Part shown: positions 1 to 8,941 of the stretch, in pieces
How positions within the stretch are numbered: the stretch's first letter is position 1
Layout of the letters: each line of letters opens with the position of its first letter
NCBI RefSeq assembly: GCF_024213375.1
Contig: NZ_JANAVJ010000009.1
Coordinates: 1 to 64,000 of the forward strand
Direction: 5' to 3'
From: Paenibacillus sp. MZ04-78.2
GTDB taxonomy: Bacteria; Bacillota; Bacilli; Paenibacillales; NBRC-103111
DNA: 64,000 nt
The notes under the pieces: generated by a model
What the model was told of the DNA's origin: nothing
Database searches by the model: none
The model's input: the letters and a program-made list of their open reading frames with translations, nothing else
Translations under genes and position numbers: made by a program

Positions 1-1778
1 TGGTCGCCTGTTGCTCCTTGCGGCCCTTGATCGCCTTGCGGTCCTTGAGCGCCTGTTGCTCCTTGCGGCCCTTGGTCGCCCTGAGGTCCTTGGTCGCCTG
101 TTGCTCCTTGTGGCCCTTGGTCGCCCTGAGGTCCTTGGTCGCCTGTTGCTCCTTGCGGCCCTTGATCGCCTTGCGGTCCTTGAGCGCCTGTTGCTCCTTG
201 CGGCCCTTGGTCTCCTTGTGGTCCTTGATCACCAGTTGCACCTTGCGGCCCTTGATCGCCTTGCGGTCCTTGAGCGCCAGTTACACCTTGCGGCCCTTGG
301 TCACCCTGAGGTCCTTGAGCGCCTGTTGCTCCTTGCGGCCCTTGGTCACCCTGAGGTCCTTGCGGTCCTTGGTCACCTTGCGGCCCTTGGTCACCTTGCG
401 GTCCTTGGTCACCCTGAGGTCCTTGAGGCCCTTGCTCGCCCTGAGGTCCTTGCGGTCCTTGGTCGCCTTGCGGTCCCTGTTCGCCCTGAGGTCCTTGCGG
501 TCCTTGGTCGCCTTGCGGTCCTTGGTCGCCCTGAGGTCCTTGAGGTCCTTGGTCGCCTTGCGGTCCTTGATCGCCCTGAGGTCCTTGCGGTCCTTGGTCG
601 CCTTGTGGTCCCTGTTCGCCCTGAGGTCCTTGCGGTCCTTGGTCGCCTTGAGGTCCTTGTTCGCCCTGAGGTCCTTGCGGTCCTTGGTCGCCTTGCGGTC
701 CCTGTTCGCCCTGAGGTCCTTGCGGTCCTTGATCGCCTTGAGGTCCTTGAGCGCCTGTTGCTCCTTGCGGCCCTTGAACGCCTTGAGATCCTTGAGCGCC
801 TGTTGCTCCTTGCGGCCCTTGGTCGCCCTGAGGTCCTTGAGCGCCAGTTATACCTTGCGGCCCTTGAACTCCCTGAGGTCCTTGAACGCCTTGAGGTCCT
901 TGTTCGCCTTGAACTCCGCGAGGTCCTTGAGTACCTTGAACGCCCTGAGGTCCTTGAGCGCCTGTTACACCTTGAACGCCGCGAGGTCCTTGAGCGCCTT
1001 GAGCACCTTGAGGCCCTTGAGTGCCTTGAGGTCCTTGGAAGCCTTGAACTCCGCGCTGTCCTTGAGGCCCTTGAGGTCCTTGAGCGCCTTGAACGCCACG
1101 AGGTCCTTGAGTGCCTTGAGGCCCTTGAGGTCCTTGAATGCCACGTTGTCCTTGAGGCCCTTGAGGTCCTTGAGTGCCTTTAGGTCCTAGAGGTCCTTGA
1201 GCGCCTTGATTACCTTGAGGTCCTTGAATGCCGCGCTGTCCCTGAGGCCCTTGAGGTCCTTGAGCGCCTTGAACGCCACGAGGTCCTTGAGTGCCTTGAG
1301 GTCCTTGCGGTCCTCCTCCCTGAGGTCCTTGAGGCCCTTGAGGTCCTATCGGCCCAACTGCTCCATCTGTCCGTGCAGCCTCAAAATGAGTAAAGACGGG
1401 ATCGGCTACCACTGTAACTGTTCCGGCATTGGGTTGAATAAATACCCTCGTGCTGTTACCCGGAGCGAAATTCATCTGAGCGGTGAGGTTTACTGAGAAA
1501 GGCAGATCCGGATGGTCCGTATTTCGGATGAATATCTCCCCGGATTTGTTAGGTCCTTCTAATGCGAGTGCAATGAATTCCACGGAAGGGTCCGCCGTGA
1601 GCAAAAGGCTGACGCTAATCGTATACACGCCGCCCTGGCTGGAGACGAAAGTAGAAGCCACTGGGTTGTACTCGCCGTTCAAATCATAATCAACGATTGG
1701 AAAGGCTACGAAGAACGGTCCGGATGGTGTGAAATTTTGGTCTGTACTTGCACGAGCTCTAAATGCAGATTCAGCCAA
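1..1778 (-). CDS. Collagen-like repeat protein, C-terminus beyond window
   Basis: The frame starts with TTG at 1778, seven bases after GGAGGTG, and stays open to the left edge (about 592 codons seen). Residues 1-138 form a non-collagenous, beta-rich domain without signal peptide. From about residue 139 the protein is an unbroken run of roughly 150 Gly-X-Y triplets, mostly GPQ, GDQ, GAT and GAQ. Such proteins form collagen-like filaments on spores (BclA family), often glycosylated on Thr in GXT triplets. A globular domain in front of the collagen stalk is the reverse of BclA order, although the C-terminus is not seen. The start context and leader match those of the next collagen gene, so the two are paralogues. 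Glycan enzymes lie just upstream. Exosporium location is inferred. Confidence 0.85.
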   Translation of the reverse strand, partial: MAESAFRARASTDQNFTPSGPFFVAFPIVDYDLNGEYNPVASTFVSSQGGVYTISVSLLLTADPSVEFIALALEGPNKSGEIFIRNTDHPDLPFSVNLTAQMNFAPGNSTRVFIQPNAGTVTVVADPVFTHFEAARTDGAVGPIGPQGPQGPQGGGPQGPQGTQGPRGVQGAQGPQGPQGQRGIQGPQGNQGAQGPLGPKGTQGPQGPQGQRGIQGPQGPQGTQGPRGVQGAQGPQGPQGQRGVQGFQGPQGTQGPQGAQGAQGPRGVQGVTGAQGPQGVQGTQGPRGVQGEQGPQGVQGPQGVQGPQGITGAQGPQGDQGPQGATGAQGSQGVQGPQGATGAQGPQGDQGPQGPQGEQGPQGDQGPQGPQGEQGPQGDQGPQGPQGEQGPQGDQGPQGPQGDQGPQGDQGPQGPQGDQGPQGDQGPQGPQGEQGPQGDQGPQGPQGEQGPQGPQGDQGPQGDQGPQGDQGPQGPQGDQGPQGATGAQGPQGDQGPQGVTGAQGPQGDQGPQGATGDQGPQGDQGPQGATGAQGPQGDQGPQGATGDQGPQGDQGPQGATGDQGPQGDQGPQGATGAQGPQGDQGPQGATGD

Positions 1779-1844
1779 CTAGATGTCACCTCCGTATACT
1801 TGATGTAGCTTCACTCCCAAAACTTAAGATTGTGAAGCCTTTAA

Positions 1845-1853
1845 TATAGTATG
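1845..1853 (-). promoter_or_regulatory. SigK-like -10 element of first collagen gene
   Basis: The minus strand reads CATACTATA, fitting the SigK -10 pattern CATANNNTA, about 66 bases before the TTG start. The element and its flanks are repeated before the second collagen gene. No clear AC -35 element sits 16-17 bases upstream, so the sigma assignment is tentative. Confidence 0.5.
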
Positions 1854-1935
1854 TAACGAAACGCATCGAGCCTCGGCGTTTGTAGAGGTGAAATCGTATA
1901 TTTTGAAATCGACGTAAAAGCTTCTTTTCCGGGTA

Positions 1936-2352
1936 ACAGCGGATACCGCACAACAAACAGCCAACACCGCATTAAGTAAAGCTAATGAAGCATAGGCGAA
2001 AGCGGATATAGCACAGACAGGAGCAGACACGGCTAATACCCAGGCGAGTTTTGCGGCGAACACTGCGAATGAATCATGAGAGAAAGCGAGTGCAGCACAG
2101 ACTACCGCTGATCTAGCTCTGAGTAAATCCGAGACAGCATTCGCAACGGCAAGCTATGCTAGCCTTGGGCAGAACAGGCCGGAGATCGATTCGAATCGGT
2201 AAGCGCTTACAATAGCTTTTAAAAGAGCGGAACATGACACTGGCCGAGGCAACCGGTTTAAAGCCGACAACTGAGCTATGCAACATTTGGTCAAGGTCGC
2301 GGAGGCATTGGGGATATTTGACATAAAGGAGCTTATTGAGTTGAGAAAATGA
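1936..2352 (+). pseudogene. Dead Ala-rich coiled-coil protein gene
   Basis: One plus-strand frame reads as an alanine-rich repeat with recurring TANTA, AQTTAD and ALSKA units, typical of a coiled-coil stalk. It ends in a short charged tail at TGA 2350-2352. Four in-frame stops (TAG, TGA, TAA, TGA) break it, each one C-to-T change from a Gln or Arg codon. No start codon or ribosome site is visible and the 5' end merges into the neighbouring collagen gene's promoter region. It resembles stalk regions of tail-fibre-like or spore surface proteins, but I cannot name the family. Confidence 0.6.
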
Positions 2353-2394
2353 AAAGAGTCCCGCCAGTCGGTTTGAACTGGTTAGGGACTCTTT
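2353..2394. terminator. Bidirectional terminator
   Basis: AAAGAGTCC (2353-2361) pairs with GGACTCTTT (2386-2394) around an inner CCAGT/ACTGG stem, with T runs on both strands. It lies between the dead plus-strand gene and the end of the second collagen gene. Confidence 0.8.
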
Positions 2395-2412
2395 TTTGCG
2401 TTATTCATGTAA

Positions 2413-3312
2413 CTAAGTGCTTAGAACACTACCTGTAAGTCCAGCAAAATTTAAAATAATAGTTTGATTAGACGATAAACTATTCCCTATGGCTCGTAGA
2501 GTATAGGTATGGGTACCAGTCAGTGGAGCAGCGTCACAAGTGGTAATAGCAGTCGTTATAGGGCTGCTTGGAGATGCCGGGGAATCGTTTGCTGTAGCAA
2601 TTACTGTGCTATCATCACGAACGATCGTTAAGGTAAAGGTGTTGCTTGCATTATTTGGTGTCCACGTTACATAGGCGGTCAACCAAACTACGTTGGTTGC
2701 TGCCGCAATACTGGCGGTTACAGTTAATACAGTGGACGTTGGCGTTGCGGCGGTCAAAACTATAGATGGTGTACCGGCGTACTTTGTACAATTAAATCCA
2801 GTTAAAAGCCCCGTTGCTCCTTGAGTGCCCCGTGCTCCTTGGGGTCCTTGAGCTCCTTGGGGTCCTTGAGCTCCTTGGGGTCCTTGAGCTCCTTGAGTGC
2901 CCGTTGCTCCTTGGGGTCCTTGAGCTCCTTGAGTGCCCGTTGCTCCTTGGGGTCCTTGAGGTCCTTGAGCTCCTTGAATGCCCGTTGCTCCTTGAGGTCC
3001 TTGGTCACCCTGAGGTCCTTGCGGTCCTTGGTCTCCTTGCGGTCCCTGTTCCCCCTGAGGTCCTTGCGGTCCTTGGTCTCCTTGCGGTCCCTGTTCGCCC
3101 TGAGGCCCTTGCGGTCCTTGGTCTCCTTGCGGTCCCTGTTCGCCCTGAGGTCCTTGCGGTCCTTGGTCTCCTTGCGGTCCCTGTTCGCCCTGAGGTCCTT
3201 GCGGTCCTTGAACGCCTTGAGGTCCTTGAGCGCCTGTTGCACCTTGCGGCCCTTGAGGTCCTTGAGCGAATTGAGGTCCAACTTCATCTGCCTTAAAATG
3301 AGAATCGGCCAA
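2413..3312 (-). CDS. Collagen-like protein with C-terminal globular domain
   Basis: A complete 299-residue protein starting with TTG, with GGAGGTGA upstream. Residues 1-16 are a short non-collagen head (MADSHFKADEVGPQF). Residues 17 to about 170 are Gly-X-Y triplets rich in GPQ, GEQ, GDQ, GAT and GTQ. The last 130 residues are a Thr/Ser/Ala-rich beta domain (TNVVWLTAYVTWTPN), probably the trimerising head. Head, stalk and tip order matches BclA-like exosporium filament proteins. The start context and leader match those of the neighbouring collagen gene. There is no signal peptide, as expected for a protein assembled on the spore from the mother cell. GAT and GTQ triplets could carry O-glycans. 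Confidence 0.85.
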   Translation of the reverse strand: MADSHFKADEVGPQFAQGPQGPQGATGAQGPQGVQGPQGPQGEQGPQGDQGPQGPQGEQGPQGDQGPQGPQGEQGPQGDQGPQGPQGEQGPQGDQGPQGPQGDQGPQGATGIQGAQGPQGPQGATGTQGAQGPQGATGTQGAQGPQGAQGPQGAQGPQGARGTQGATGLLTGFNCTKYAGTPSIVLTAATPTSTVLTVTASIAAATNVVWLTAYVTWTPNNASNTFTLTIVRDDSTVIATANDSPASPSSPITTAITTCDAAPLTGTHTYTLRAIGNSLSSNQTIILNFAGLTGSVLST

Positions 3313-3378
3313 CTAGATATCACCTCCGTTATTAATGTTAGCTTCACTATTAAAATCTTATAATTGTAAAGCCTTTAA

Positions 3379-3387
3379 TATAGTATG
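3379..3387 (-). promoter_or_regulatory. SigK-like -10 element of second collagen gene
   Basis: CATACTATA on the minus strand at the same distance from the start as in the first collagen gene. The surrounding 110 bases (3330-3440 versus 1795-1905) align well between the two leaders, so the promoter was duplicated with the gene. Confidence 0.5.
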
Positions 3388-3440
3388 TGACGATACGCAG
3401 AGAGACTCGGCGTTTACAGAGTTGAAATTATACAAATAAC

Positions 3441-3474
3441 GCCCTTCCGACTTCCTATTGGGAAGCAGAAGGGC
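3441..3474 (-). terminator. Hairpin after methyltransferase gene
   Basis: GCCCTTC and CTTCC arms pair with GGAAG and GAAGGGC, followed on the minus strand by a weak T-rich stretch. It would end the glycan-modification operon before the collagen promoter. Confidence 0.6.
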
Positions 3475-3524
3475 TAAAGAGCTTGCTTTCTCGTTACTTG
3501 GAACTTTGTTCGGCGAACTGTCAT

Positions 3525-4265
3525 TCATTGTTCGGGAACAGTCTGCTTGGTCCCGATATACAGCGTATCGTTCTCGGACAAACCGTACAGGTTTGCTTCC
3601 TCGACACCGTATTTATCCGCCAAATTAAATAAAACGACATGAAACCCGGCCGCTTCCAATCGGCCAACGAAGCCTTTGCGATTATAAATGCGTACGTGAT
3701 CGTCCTGGCCGAAGTGTTCTTTTCTTGCCTGTGGAGAGGTCACCGTCGGGTCCTCCAGAATCTCCTCGAAGTTTACAGCGATCGGCACTTGCAGAATGCT
3801 CCAGCCGTCCGGCTTCAATACGCGGTAGATTTCCGCCATCGCTTTGTGATCCTCGGGGATATGTTCCAGCACATGGCTGCAAATAACGGCATCGAACGTT
3901 TCGTCAGCGAAAGACATGGCCGTTAAGTCTATCCGCTCCATTTCCGCATCCTGAGGCATCAAATCGCCGCATATATACGAAATGTTCGGATGCCCTTTTA
4001 ACCATTTCCTTAAATTTCTCTCGGGCGCAATGTGCAGTAGTTTGTGCGGCCTTGCGAGCAGCTTCGTTTCCCGTTCCATATAAAATTTATACAACCTTTC
4101 CCTGTCGAAAGAGGAGCACACGGGACATATGGCGGTCCGCTTGTTCCACATTTCATATTGACACTTGGGAAAATCGTAAATATCCGGCCACGGGCGAAAA
4201 CGTTCAATCGTATTATTGCAATAAGGACAATAGTAAGGACCTTGGTGTTTGAGATGGTCAGCCAA
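3525..4265 (-). CDS. Class I SAM methyltransferase with Zn ribbon
   Basis: 246 residues, TTG start after AAAGGAG. Two CxxC pairs (Cys13/16 and Cys47/50) suggest an N-terminal zinc ribbon. Residues from about 70 carry a methyltransferase-11 type Rossmann fold, including LLHIAPERN (motif I region), GDL, DLTAMSF and FDAVICSHVLEHI, then EIYRVLKPDG. It probably methylates a sugar or sugar nucleotide, because it follows NeuD-like and DegT-like genes on the same strand (18 bases from the upstream gene). The exact substrate cannot be read from sequence. Confidence 0.75.
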   Translation of the reverse strand: MADHLKHQGPYYCPYCNNTIERFRPWPDIYDFPKCQYEMWNKRTAICPVCSSFDRERLYKFYMERETKLLARPHKLLHIAPERNLRKWLKGHPNISYICGDLMPQDAEMERIDLTAMSFADETFDAVICSHVLEHIPEDHKAMAEIYRVLKPDGWSILQVPIAVNFEEILEDPTVTSPQARKEHFGQDDHVRIYNRKGFVGRLEAAGFHVVLFNLADKYGVEEANLYGLSENDTLYIGTKQTVPEQ

Positions 4266-4282
4266 ATGATTTTTCTCCTTTC

Positions 4283-4924
4283 CTATCTCTTGTCAAGCCG
4301 TTTTTTGATGACGGCCGGCACCCCCGCAGCCATCGTAAAGTCGGGGATATCGCCTTTGACGAAGGCTCCGCCGCCAATGATAGACCAGCATCCGATGCGG
4401 CATTTCTCCCGAACCGAGGAGCCGATGCCGATGTACGCTCCTTCGTCTACGGTCACGTTGCCCGCCAGATTTACACCCGGGGCGATGGTGACATAATCGT
4501 CAATGACCGTATCATGACTGATGTTGGCGCTTCGATTGACAATCACATGGCATCCGATCCGGATATTATCGGTCAGGATGGCCCCTTCGCAAATCATGCT
4601 GCCTTGCCCTACGGTATTTCTCCTCGACAAACGGACACGCGGATGGACCAGCGGGTCTGCGATACGGAATCCCGACCGGATCGTATCGTAAGCGAACCGC
4701 TTCTTCAATGCCGGGTCCCCGACCCCGGCGCATACGATCTCGACCTCCTGCCGCATCGCTTCGATATCGTCAAGCGTTCCCAATACAGGAACTCCATTCA
4801 CCTGTTGGCCCTTCATTGCAGGCCGTTCGTCCAGAAACCCCAGCACCTGCACTCCCAGTTCTTCGCAAAGCCAGTTGACCTCGCGGGCGTGTCCGCCCGA
4901 TCCCCAGATGACGATCTTTTTCAT
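4283..4924 (-). CDS. NeuD-family sugar O/N-acyltransferase
   Basis: 213 residues. The N-terminus has the PglD/NeuD Rossmann-like start IVIWGSGGHARE. The second half is a left-handed beta helix of hexapeptide repeats (VIVNRSANISHDTVIDDY, VTIAPGVNLAGNVTVDEG). These enzymes transfer acetyl from acetyl-CoA to an amino sugar, commonly the product of a DegT aminotransferase. That aminotransferase gene is immediately upstream and overlaps this start by ATGA (4921-4924), implying coupled translation. Together they would make an N-acylated amino sugar for the surface glycan. Confidence 0.85.
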   Translation of the reverse strand: MKKIVIWGSGGHAREVNWLCEELGVQVLGFLDERPAMKGQQVNGVPVLGTLDDIEAMRQEVEIVCAGVGDPALKKRFAYDTIRSGFRIADPLVHPRVRLSRRNTVGQGSMICEGAILTDNIRIGCHVIVNRSANISHDTVIDDYVTIAPGVNLAGNVTVDEGAYIGIGSSVREKCRIGCWSIIGGGAFVKGDIPDFTMAAGVPAVIKKRLDKR

Positions 4925-6060
4925 GTGGCATTCCCCTCGGTAATGCTTCCAAGCACCTTCACAATTCGCCCAACGGTGTCCTCCTTCATTTCCTCCCAGA
5001 GCGGCAGACTAACAATACGGTCTGCAATCCGTTCCGTCACCTGAAGATCGGAATGGGGGTAGCTTTGAAACTGCTTCTGCTGATGGCACGCCGGGGAGAA
5101 GTAAGTCCGGGCTTCAATCGAACGGGAGGCTAACCGCCGGAGGACTTCCCGGTTGCCGAGAGAGTCCGGGCTCAGCAGAGAGAAAAATTGCAGGGGCACC
5201 TGGCCTTGCATCTTTTGGGCAGACCATCCCCGCTGCAATAAATCCTGCTGCTTCAATTCACGGCGATAATGGCCAATGATCGTTTTTCTTCTCTCCTGCA
5301 CTGCCTGGAACCCTTCGAGAGTGGCCAAGGCGATAGCGGCGGTATATTCGGATATTTTGCTGTTTAAGCCTGACATCACGGATTCTCTGGAGCTGGAGAA
5401 GCCGAAGTTTCCAGCCCGGCGGATTCGCTGAATGAGCTCCTGGTCCGCGCTATACACTAGCCCGCCTTCTCCGACGCCAAACGTTTTGGTCGCGTGAAAG
5501 CTGAACACCACGGCTCCACCGAAGCCTTTGCCGAATTGTACGTCATCCTCCGCAACGGTCGTTCCAAAGCTGGCAGCCGCATCAATGACGACCGGAATTC
5601 CTTCCTGCTGCAGCTTGTTGTATATGGATAAATCGATCTCCGAACCGAAAGTGGCGTAAGGAACGACGACCGCAATCTGCTCGCCCAGCCGCTCGACCGT
5701 CTCCTCCAATTGCGCTTTGTTCATTTGCCAATCGTCCGGTTCCATATCCAGAAAATAGGGCTCAAGCCCGCACCACTCGGCGGCAAGCGGGGTCGCTGCA
5801 AAAGTAAAGCTGGGCATCACCGCATATTTGCCCCGGGGCCGCTTGCATTGCGATATCGCCAGCATCAGCCCGAGCGTAGCGTTATGCACCGTCACGGCCG
5901 AGCCGATGCCGCCGAACATTTGGGCAATCACCCGCGTTTCAAACAGATGATTTAAGGGGCCGTAATTGGAGTAAATCCGGCTTGCTTCTATTTGTTCAAA
6001 ATAAGAAAGCAACCGCTCCTTTTTGACTAAGTTCGGTCGCAAGAACGGAATTTCATACAT
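4921..6060 (-). CDS. DegT/DnrJ/EryC1 aminotransferase
   Basis: 379 residues from ATG 6060, where GGGAAGAGG precedes the start. A longer frame reaches 6321 but its extra N-terminus is not family-like. The PLP fold is clear: VVIDAAASFG (Asp160) and FSFHATKTFG with the Schiff-base Lys192, then GEGG. Family members transaminate keto-sugar nucleotides. The stop overlaps the NeuD-like start. Typical length is 360-400, so it looks intact. The keto-sugar-producing dehydratase is not visible in this window. Confidence 0.88.
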   Translation of the reverse strand: MYEIPFLRPNLVKKERLLSYFEQIEASRIYSNYGPLNHLFETRVIAQMFGGIGSAVTVHNATLGLMLAISQCKRPRGKYAVMPSFTFAATPLAAEWCGLEPYFLDMEPDDWQMNKAQLEETVERLGEQIAVVVPYATFGSEIDLSIYNKLQQEGIPVVIDAAASFGTTVAEDDVQFGKGFGGAVVFSFHATKTFGVGEGGLVYSADQELIQRIRRAGNFGFSSSRESVMSGLNSKISEYTAAIALATLEGFQAVQERRKTIIGHYRRELKQQDLLQRGWSAQKMQGQVPLQFFSLLSPDSLGNREVLRRLASRSIEARTYFSPACHQQKQFQSYPHSDLQVTERIADRIVSLPLWEEMKEDTVGRIVKVLGSITEGNAT

Positions 6061-6161
6061 AAGGCAACCTCTTCCCGCTGGAATCCGCTTCCAATCAAAG
6101 TGTGTACACCTTATCGTATGAACCCCATGAACGGGAGGAACGGCGAATACCCGGCTCCGCC

Positions 6162-7016
6162 TCATTCTATCGTATTCAAGATCGAATCGATCCGCTGAAT
6201 GTCCGCTGCAAATTGCGGGTATCCTTGCACACGTTTGCGGTAAGCAAGAAGAGCGGTTTTGAACAACTCCTCCGTTTCGAGAAACCCGTCTTCTCTGGAG
6301 GCGATCGTGATATCGAGCCATTCGCTGAACGCTTTGAAGCCAAGCGTGCTGTTGTTTTGGCTGGCATGTAACCGAAAGTAGCTGAGCGCTTCCGGTATAT
6401 AAACCGCTTTTCCTTTGGACAATAGAGATAACCAGGCAGCCATATCGTTGATCAGCGAATACTGCTTCCCGCGGTATACTCCGAACGGTTCGGTAAGGTC
6501 CGCCTTTTTAAATAAAACGGTCGTCGGCTCGCCGATCACATTCAAGCAGCGGGTTAATGCGATGTTCCCCAGCGTTGTTCCATCCATCACCCTCGTCTCT
6601 TCGTACAGTCTGACCGTGGCGGCGATGGGCGCAAGAAAGCTCCCCGATTCATTGATGGTTTGCCGGTAGGATGTGACCAGCGTGATATTGTCGAATTCAC
6701 TGAAAAAATAGAGCATTTTGGCGATCTTCTCTTTATGAAATACGTCGTCATCCATCAAGTAATTGATATATTCCCCCGAGGCCAGGTCGAAGCATTTGTG
6801 CCAGTTTTCAAGAAAAAGATTTTTCTCGTTTTTATGGTATTTGATCTGGGGATAAGCCGCTTCCAGCATTTGCTGCACTTCGTTATTGGAGCTGTCGTCG
6901 CAAATGACGATTTCGATATTCGGGTAGGTTTGTTCGAGTACGCTGTCGATAGCGAGTTTTAGCGTATGGGGCCGGTTATAAGCGGGAATAACGACACTAA
7001 CCAACGGATGTTTCAA
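6162..7016 (-). CDS. GT2 family glycosyltransferase
   Basis: 284 residues, TTG start with GGTGGAG five bases upstream. The GT-A fold is shown by VSVVIPAYNRP at the N-terminus, the Asp-Asp pair at 40-41 (IVICDDSS) and the metal-binding triple Asp at 89-91 (YLMDDDVF). It has no membrane segments, so it acts in the cytosol. It sits at the head of the operon that continues through DegT, NeuD and the methyltransferase, 101 bases before DegT. Donor and acceptor are unknown. Surface glycoprotein glycosylation is inferred from the collagen genes downstream. Confidence 0.85.
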   Translation of the reverse strand: MKHPLVSVVIPAYNRPHTLKLAIDSVLEQTYPNIEIVICDDSSNNEVQQMLEAAYPQIKYHKNEKNLFLENWHKCFDLASGEYINYLMDDDVFHKEKIAKMLYFFSEFDNITLVTSYRQTINESGSFLAPIAATVRLYEETRVMDGTTLGNIALTRCLNVIGEPTTVLFKKADLTEPFGVYRGKQYSLINDMAAWLSLLSKGKAVYIPEALSYFRLHASQNNSTLGFKAFSEWLDITIASREDGFLETEELFKTALLAYRKRVQGYPQFAADIQRIDSILNTIE

Positions 7017-7097
7017 GATAACTCCACCTTTCTTTTAAAATGAGCCCGCATTGTACGATAGGATGGCTACCTCCCAGAGTATGCGTTCTCAAGCGAA

Positions 7098-8756
7098 ATG
7101 TGCGTTCATGCGCAAGGTTTTGGGCGGACAAATGTTCGAGCAGCGGAATACACTGCGTATGTGAAAAAAAGAGAATGGATCGGCACTTGGGCTCAGCTTG
7201 TGTTCGACATCTGGGAAAGGGGAATCAACTTGTCATCGGACTTCATTCCTTTATTGACGGTTCATCTGTTTGTGTCAGACAAGATTTCGAAGAATAAATT
7301 GAAAGAACCGATCTTGAGGCTGGCAGAAAACCACATCACCGTGAAAATGTATGGGCCTGATGATCCATTAGTCGATGCCGGCCCCCGGAAGCCGCGCGTC
7401 TATGCTTCCATAGGAGATGAATGGAAGCCTTTTACAACTCTAAACTCGCTGCATGTTCAGGAAAAAAAACGTTGGCTGCACTTCCATTCGCCGGACGAAC
7501 TCGAATCGAATAAATTGTTTTATTGCTGGCTCAGAGGGACAGATCCTCTTCCTGAAAACAAAACCGTTCCTCCTACCCGTTTCTCTTCCGATACGCCTCT
7601 GATCTCCGTGTTCACGGCCAGCTACAGGTCAAAAGAAAGAATTCAACGTCCCTATCGATCGCTGTTAAATCAGACTTACCCGAACTGGGAATGGGTCATT
7701 GTGGACGATTCCGGAGATAACGAGGAGACTTACAAGCATGACTTGCTTCCTTTGAAGGACCCTCGCGTGCGCAGATATCGCCAGGATTCCCGCAATGGCT
7801 ATATCGGGGCGCTCAAAAGGTATGCCGCGGGCCTGTGTACAGGGGAAATTTTAGTTGAAGTGGATCATGACGACGAGTTGACGCCCGATTGCCTGGAGAA
7901 GATCGTTCGGGCATTTCAGCAAAATCCCGAATGCGGCTTGGTTTACGGGGATTGCACCGAGGTGTACGCGGAGAACCTTCATGCGCATTGGTACGGCTGG
8001 GATTGCGGTTTTGGATACAGCACATTTTATCGGGTCTGGCTGCATGAAATGAACCGCTGGCAAAATGCGCACAGACATACGACGATCAACGGCAATACCG
8101 TCCGCCATTTGGTCGGGTTGCCGAATCATCCTCGCGCATGGTCCCGGGATTGTTATCATCTGGTCGGGGGGCACCGGGATGAGCTGCTGGTGGCCGACGA
8201 TTACGACATGCTGATTCGGACGTTTCTTTGTTCCAAGTTTGCGGCCGTTCCCGATCTACTCTATATCCAATATCGGAATGAAAGAGGAAACAACACCACG
8301 TTTCTAAGAAATAAGCAGATTCAGATTTTGGTCAGAGAACTGGAACGGGTTTACCACGATAGAATTCATTCGAGGCTGACCGAGCTGGGGCTGCCGGAGC
8401 ATCTGCCATACAACCGGATATGGGAGACTTCCGTACACAATCCCGCCCGCAAAACGGCTCATGTCATTCATGAAGACACTACCCGAGTTTCGATCTTGTT
8501 CCCGATTCCTTACTCTCATCCGGAAACGGAGCATACGCAATTAAGGAAGACCCTCCAAAAGGGGATGGAATCCGGCTTTAAGAACACCGAGGTGATCGTG
8601 GCGGGCCGTATCCCCAAGGAAGTGGAGTTTTTCGCTTCCCAAGCGCCTGCGGGGGCGATCCGTTGGTGGCCGATGGAGCCGGACGATTCGTTGGAGACTT
8701 GTATCCAGTACGCGAAGTATTGTGCATCCTGTAAAGAGAAAGTGGTTGTGCTGTAA
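7098..8756 (+). CDS. Large GT2 family glycosyltransferase
   Basis: Up to 552 residues. The GT-A domain starts near residue 164 (PLISVFTASYRSKERI), with VIVDDSGD and the metal motif VEVDHDDELTPD. Residues upstream are an uncharacterised N-terminal domain and about 120 C-terminal residues follow the catalytic core. The ATG at 7098 has no good ribosome site. TTG at 7230, preceded by AAAGGGGA, is an attractive alternative giving about 508 residues. It is transcribed divergently from the neighbouring GT2 and ends at a strong terminator. Probably part of the same surface-glycan set. Confidence 0.8.
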   Translation: MCVHAQGFGRTNVRAAEYTAYVKKREWIGTWAQLVFDIWERGINLSSDFIPLLTVHLFVSDKISKNKLKEPILRLAENHITVKMYGPDDPLVDAGPRKPRVYASIGDEWKPFTTLNSLHVQEKKRWLHFHSPDELESNKLFYCWLRGTDPLPENKTVPPTRFSSDTPLISVFTASYRSKERIQRPYRSLLNQTYPNWEWVIVDDSGDNEETYKHDLLPLKDPRVRRYRQDSRNGYIGALKRYAAGLCTGEILVEVDHDDELTPDCLEKIVRAFQQNPECGLVYGDCTEVYAENLHAHWYGWDCGFGYSTFYRVWLHEMNRWQNAHRHTTINGNTVRHLVGLPNHPRAWSRDCYHLVGGHRDELLVADDYDMLIRTFLCSKFAAVPDLLYIQYRNERGNNTTFLRNKQIQILVRELERVYHDRIHSRLTELGLPEHLPYNRIWETSVHNPARKTAHVIHEDTTRVSILFPIPYSHPETEHTQLRKTLQKGMESGFKNTEVIVAGRIPKEVEFFASQAPAGAIRWWPMEPDDSLETCIQYAKYCASCKEKVVVL

Positions 8757-8759
8757 AAA

Positions 8760-8800
8760 ATCGCCCTCTACTGCCAAGAAGGCAAGTTGAGGGCGATCTT
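8760..8800 (+). terminator. Terminator after large GT2
   Basis: ATCGCCCTC (8760-8768) pairs with GAGGGCGAT (8789-8797), followed by CTTT. It also lies at the end of the convergent quorum-peptide gene and may serve both. Confidence 0.8.
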
Positions 8801-8815
8801 TAGGTCGGTACGTGA

Positions 8816-8938
8816 TTAACCGCCTGTCCCGTTATGAATAGTGTTTGGTAGACCAGGCTGTGGCTGTTGCAGCGCTGTACCGAATACACCGCTGAATAAA
8901 AACAATCCTAAAACCAAGGAAAGCCATACTTTTTTCAT
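8816..8938 (-). CDS. Secreted quorum-sensing pro-peptide, AloP/Phr-like
   Basis: A 40-residue ORF whose GGAGGTG ribosome site lies inside the end of the upstream receptor gene (3-base gap). It has a short basic start (MKK), a hydrophobic Sec-type core (VWLSLVLGLFLFSGVFG) and a polar tail ending in HNGTGG. This is the layout of Phr pro-peptides, which are exported, trimmed to a C-terminal 5-10-mer and re-imported by Opp. The tail resembles the SHGRGG hexapeptide I recall for the Paenibacillus Alo system, so the mature signal may be HNGTGG or a slightly longer form. Assignment rests on position, size and tail, with no direct proof. Confidence 0.75.
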   Translation of the reverse strand: MKKVWLSLVLGLFLFSGVFGTALQQPQPGLPNTIHNGTGG

Positions 8939-8941
8939 AGA

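Noticed and set aside
1-1350. Tandem short repeats resembling a CRISPR array
   Set aside because: The periods are 9, 18 and 27 bases without unique spacers of constant length and are explained by collagen codons.
11-1496. Long plus-strand Leu/Arg-rich open frames over the collagen region
   Set aside because: They are the complement of the Gly-X-Y repeat. The minus frame has the ribosome site, a sensible globular domain and strict Gly periodicity.
2802-3363. Open frames antisense or shifted within the second collagen gene
   Set aside because: Repeat-derived shadows. Their residue pattern (KDRK, LRSL) comes from the 9-base period.
6061-6321. N-terminal extension of the DegT aminotransferase
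   Set aside because: The extra residues do not look like the family, and a good ribosome site stands just before ATG 6060.
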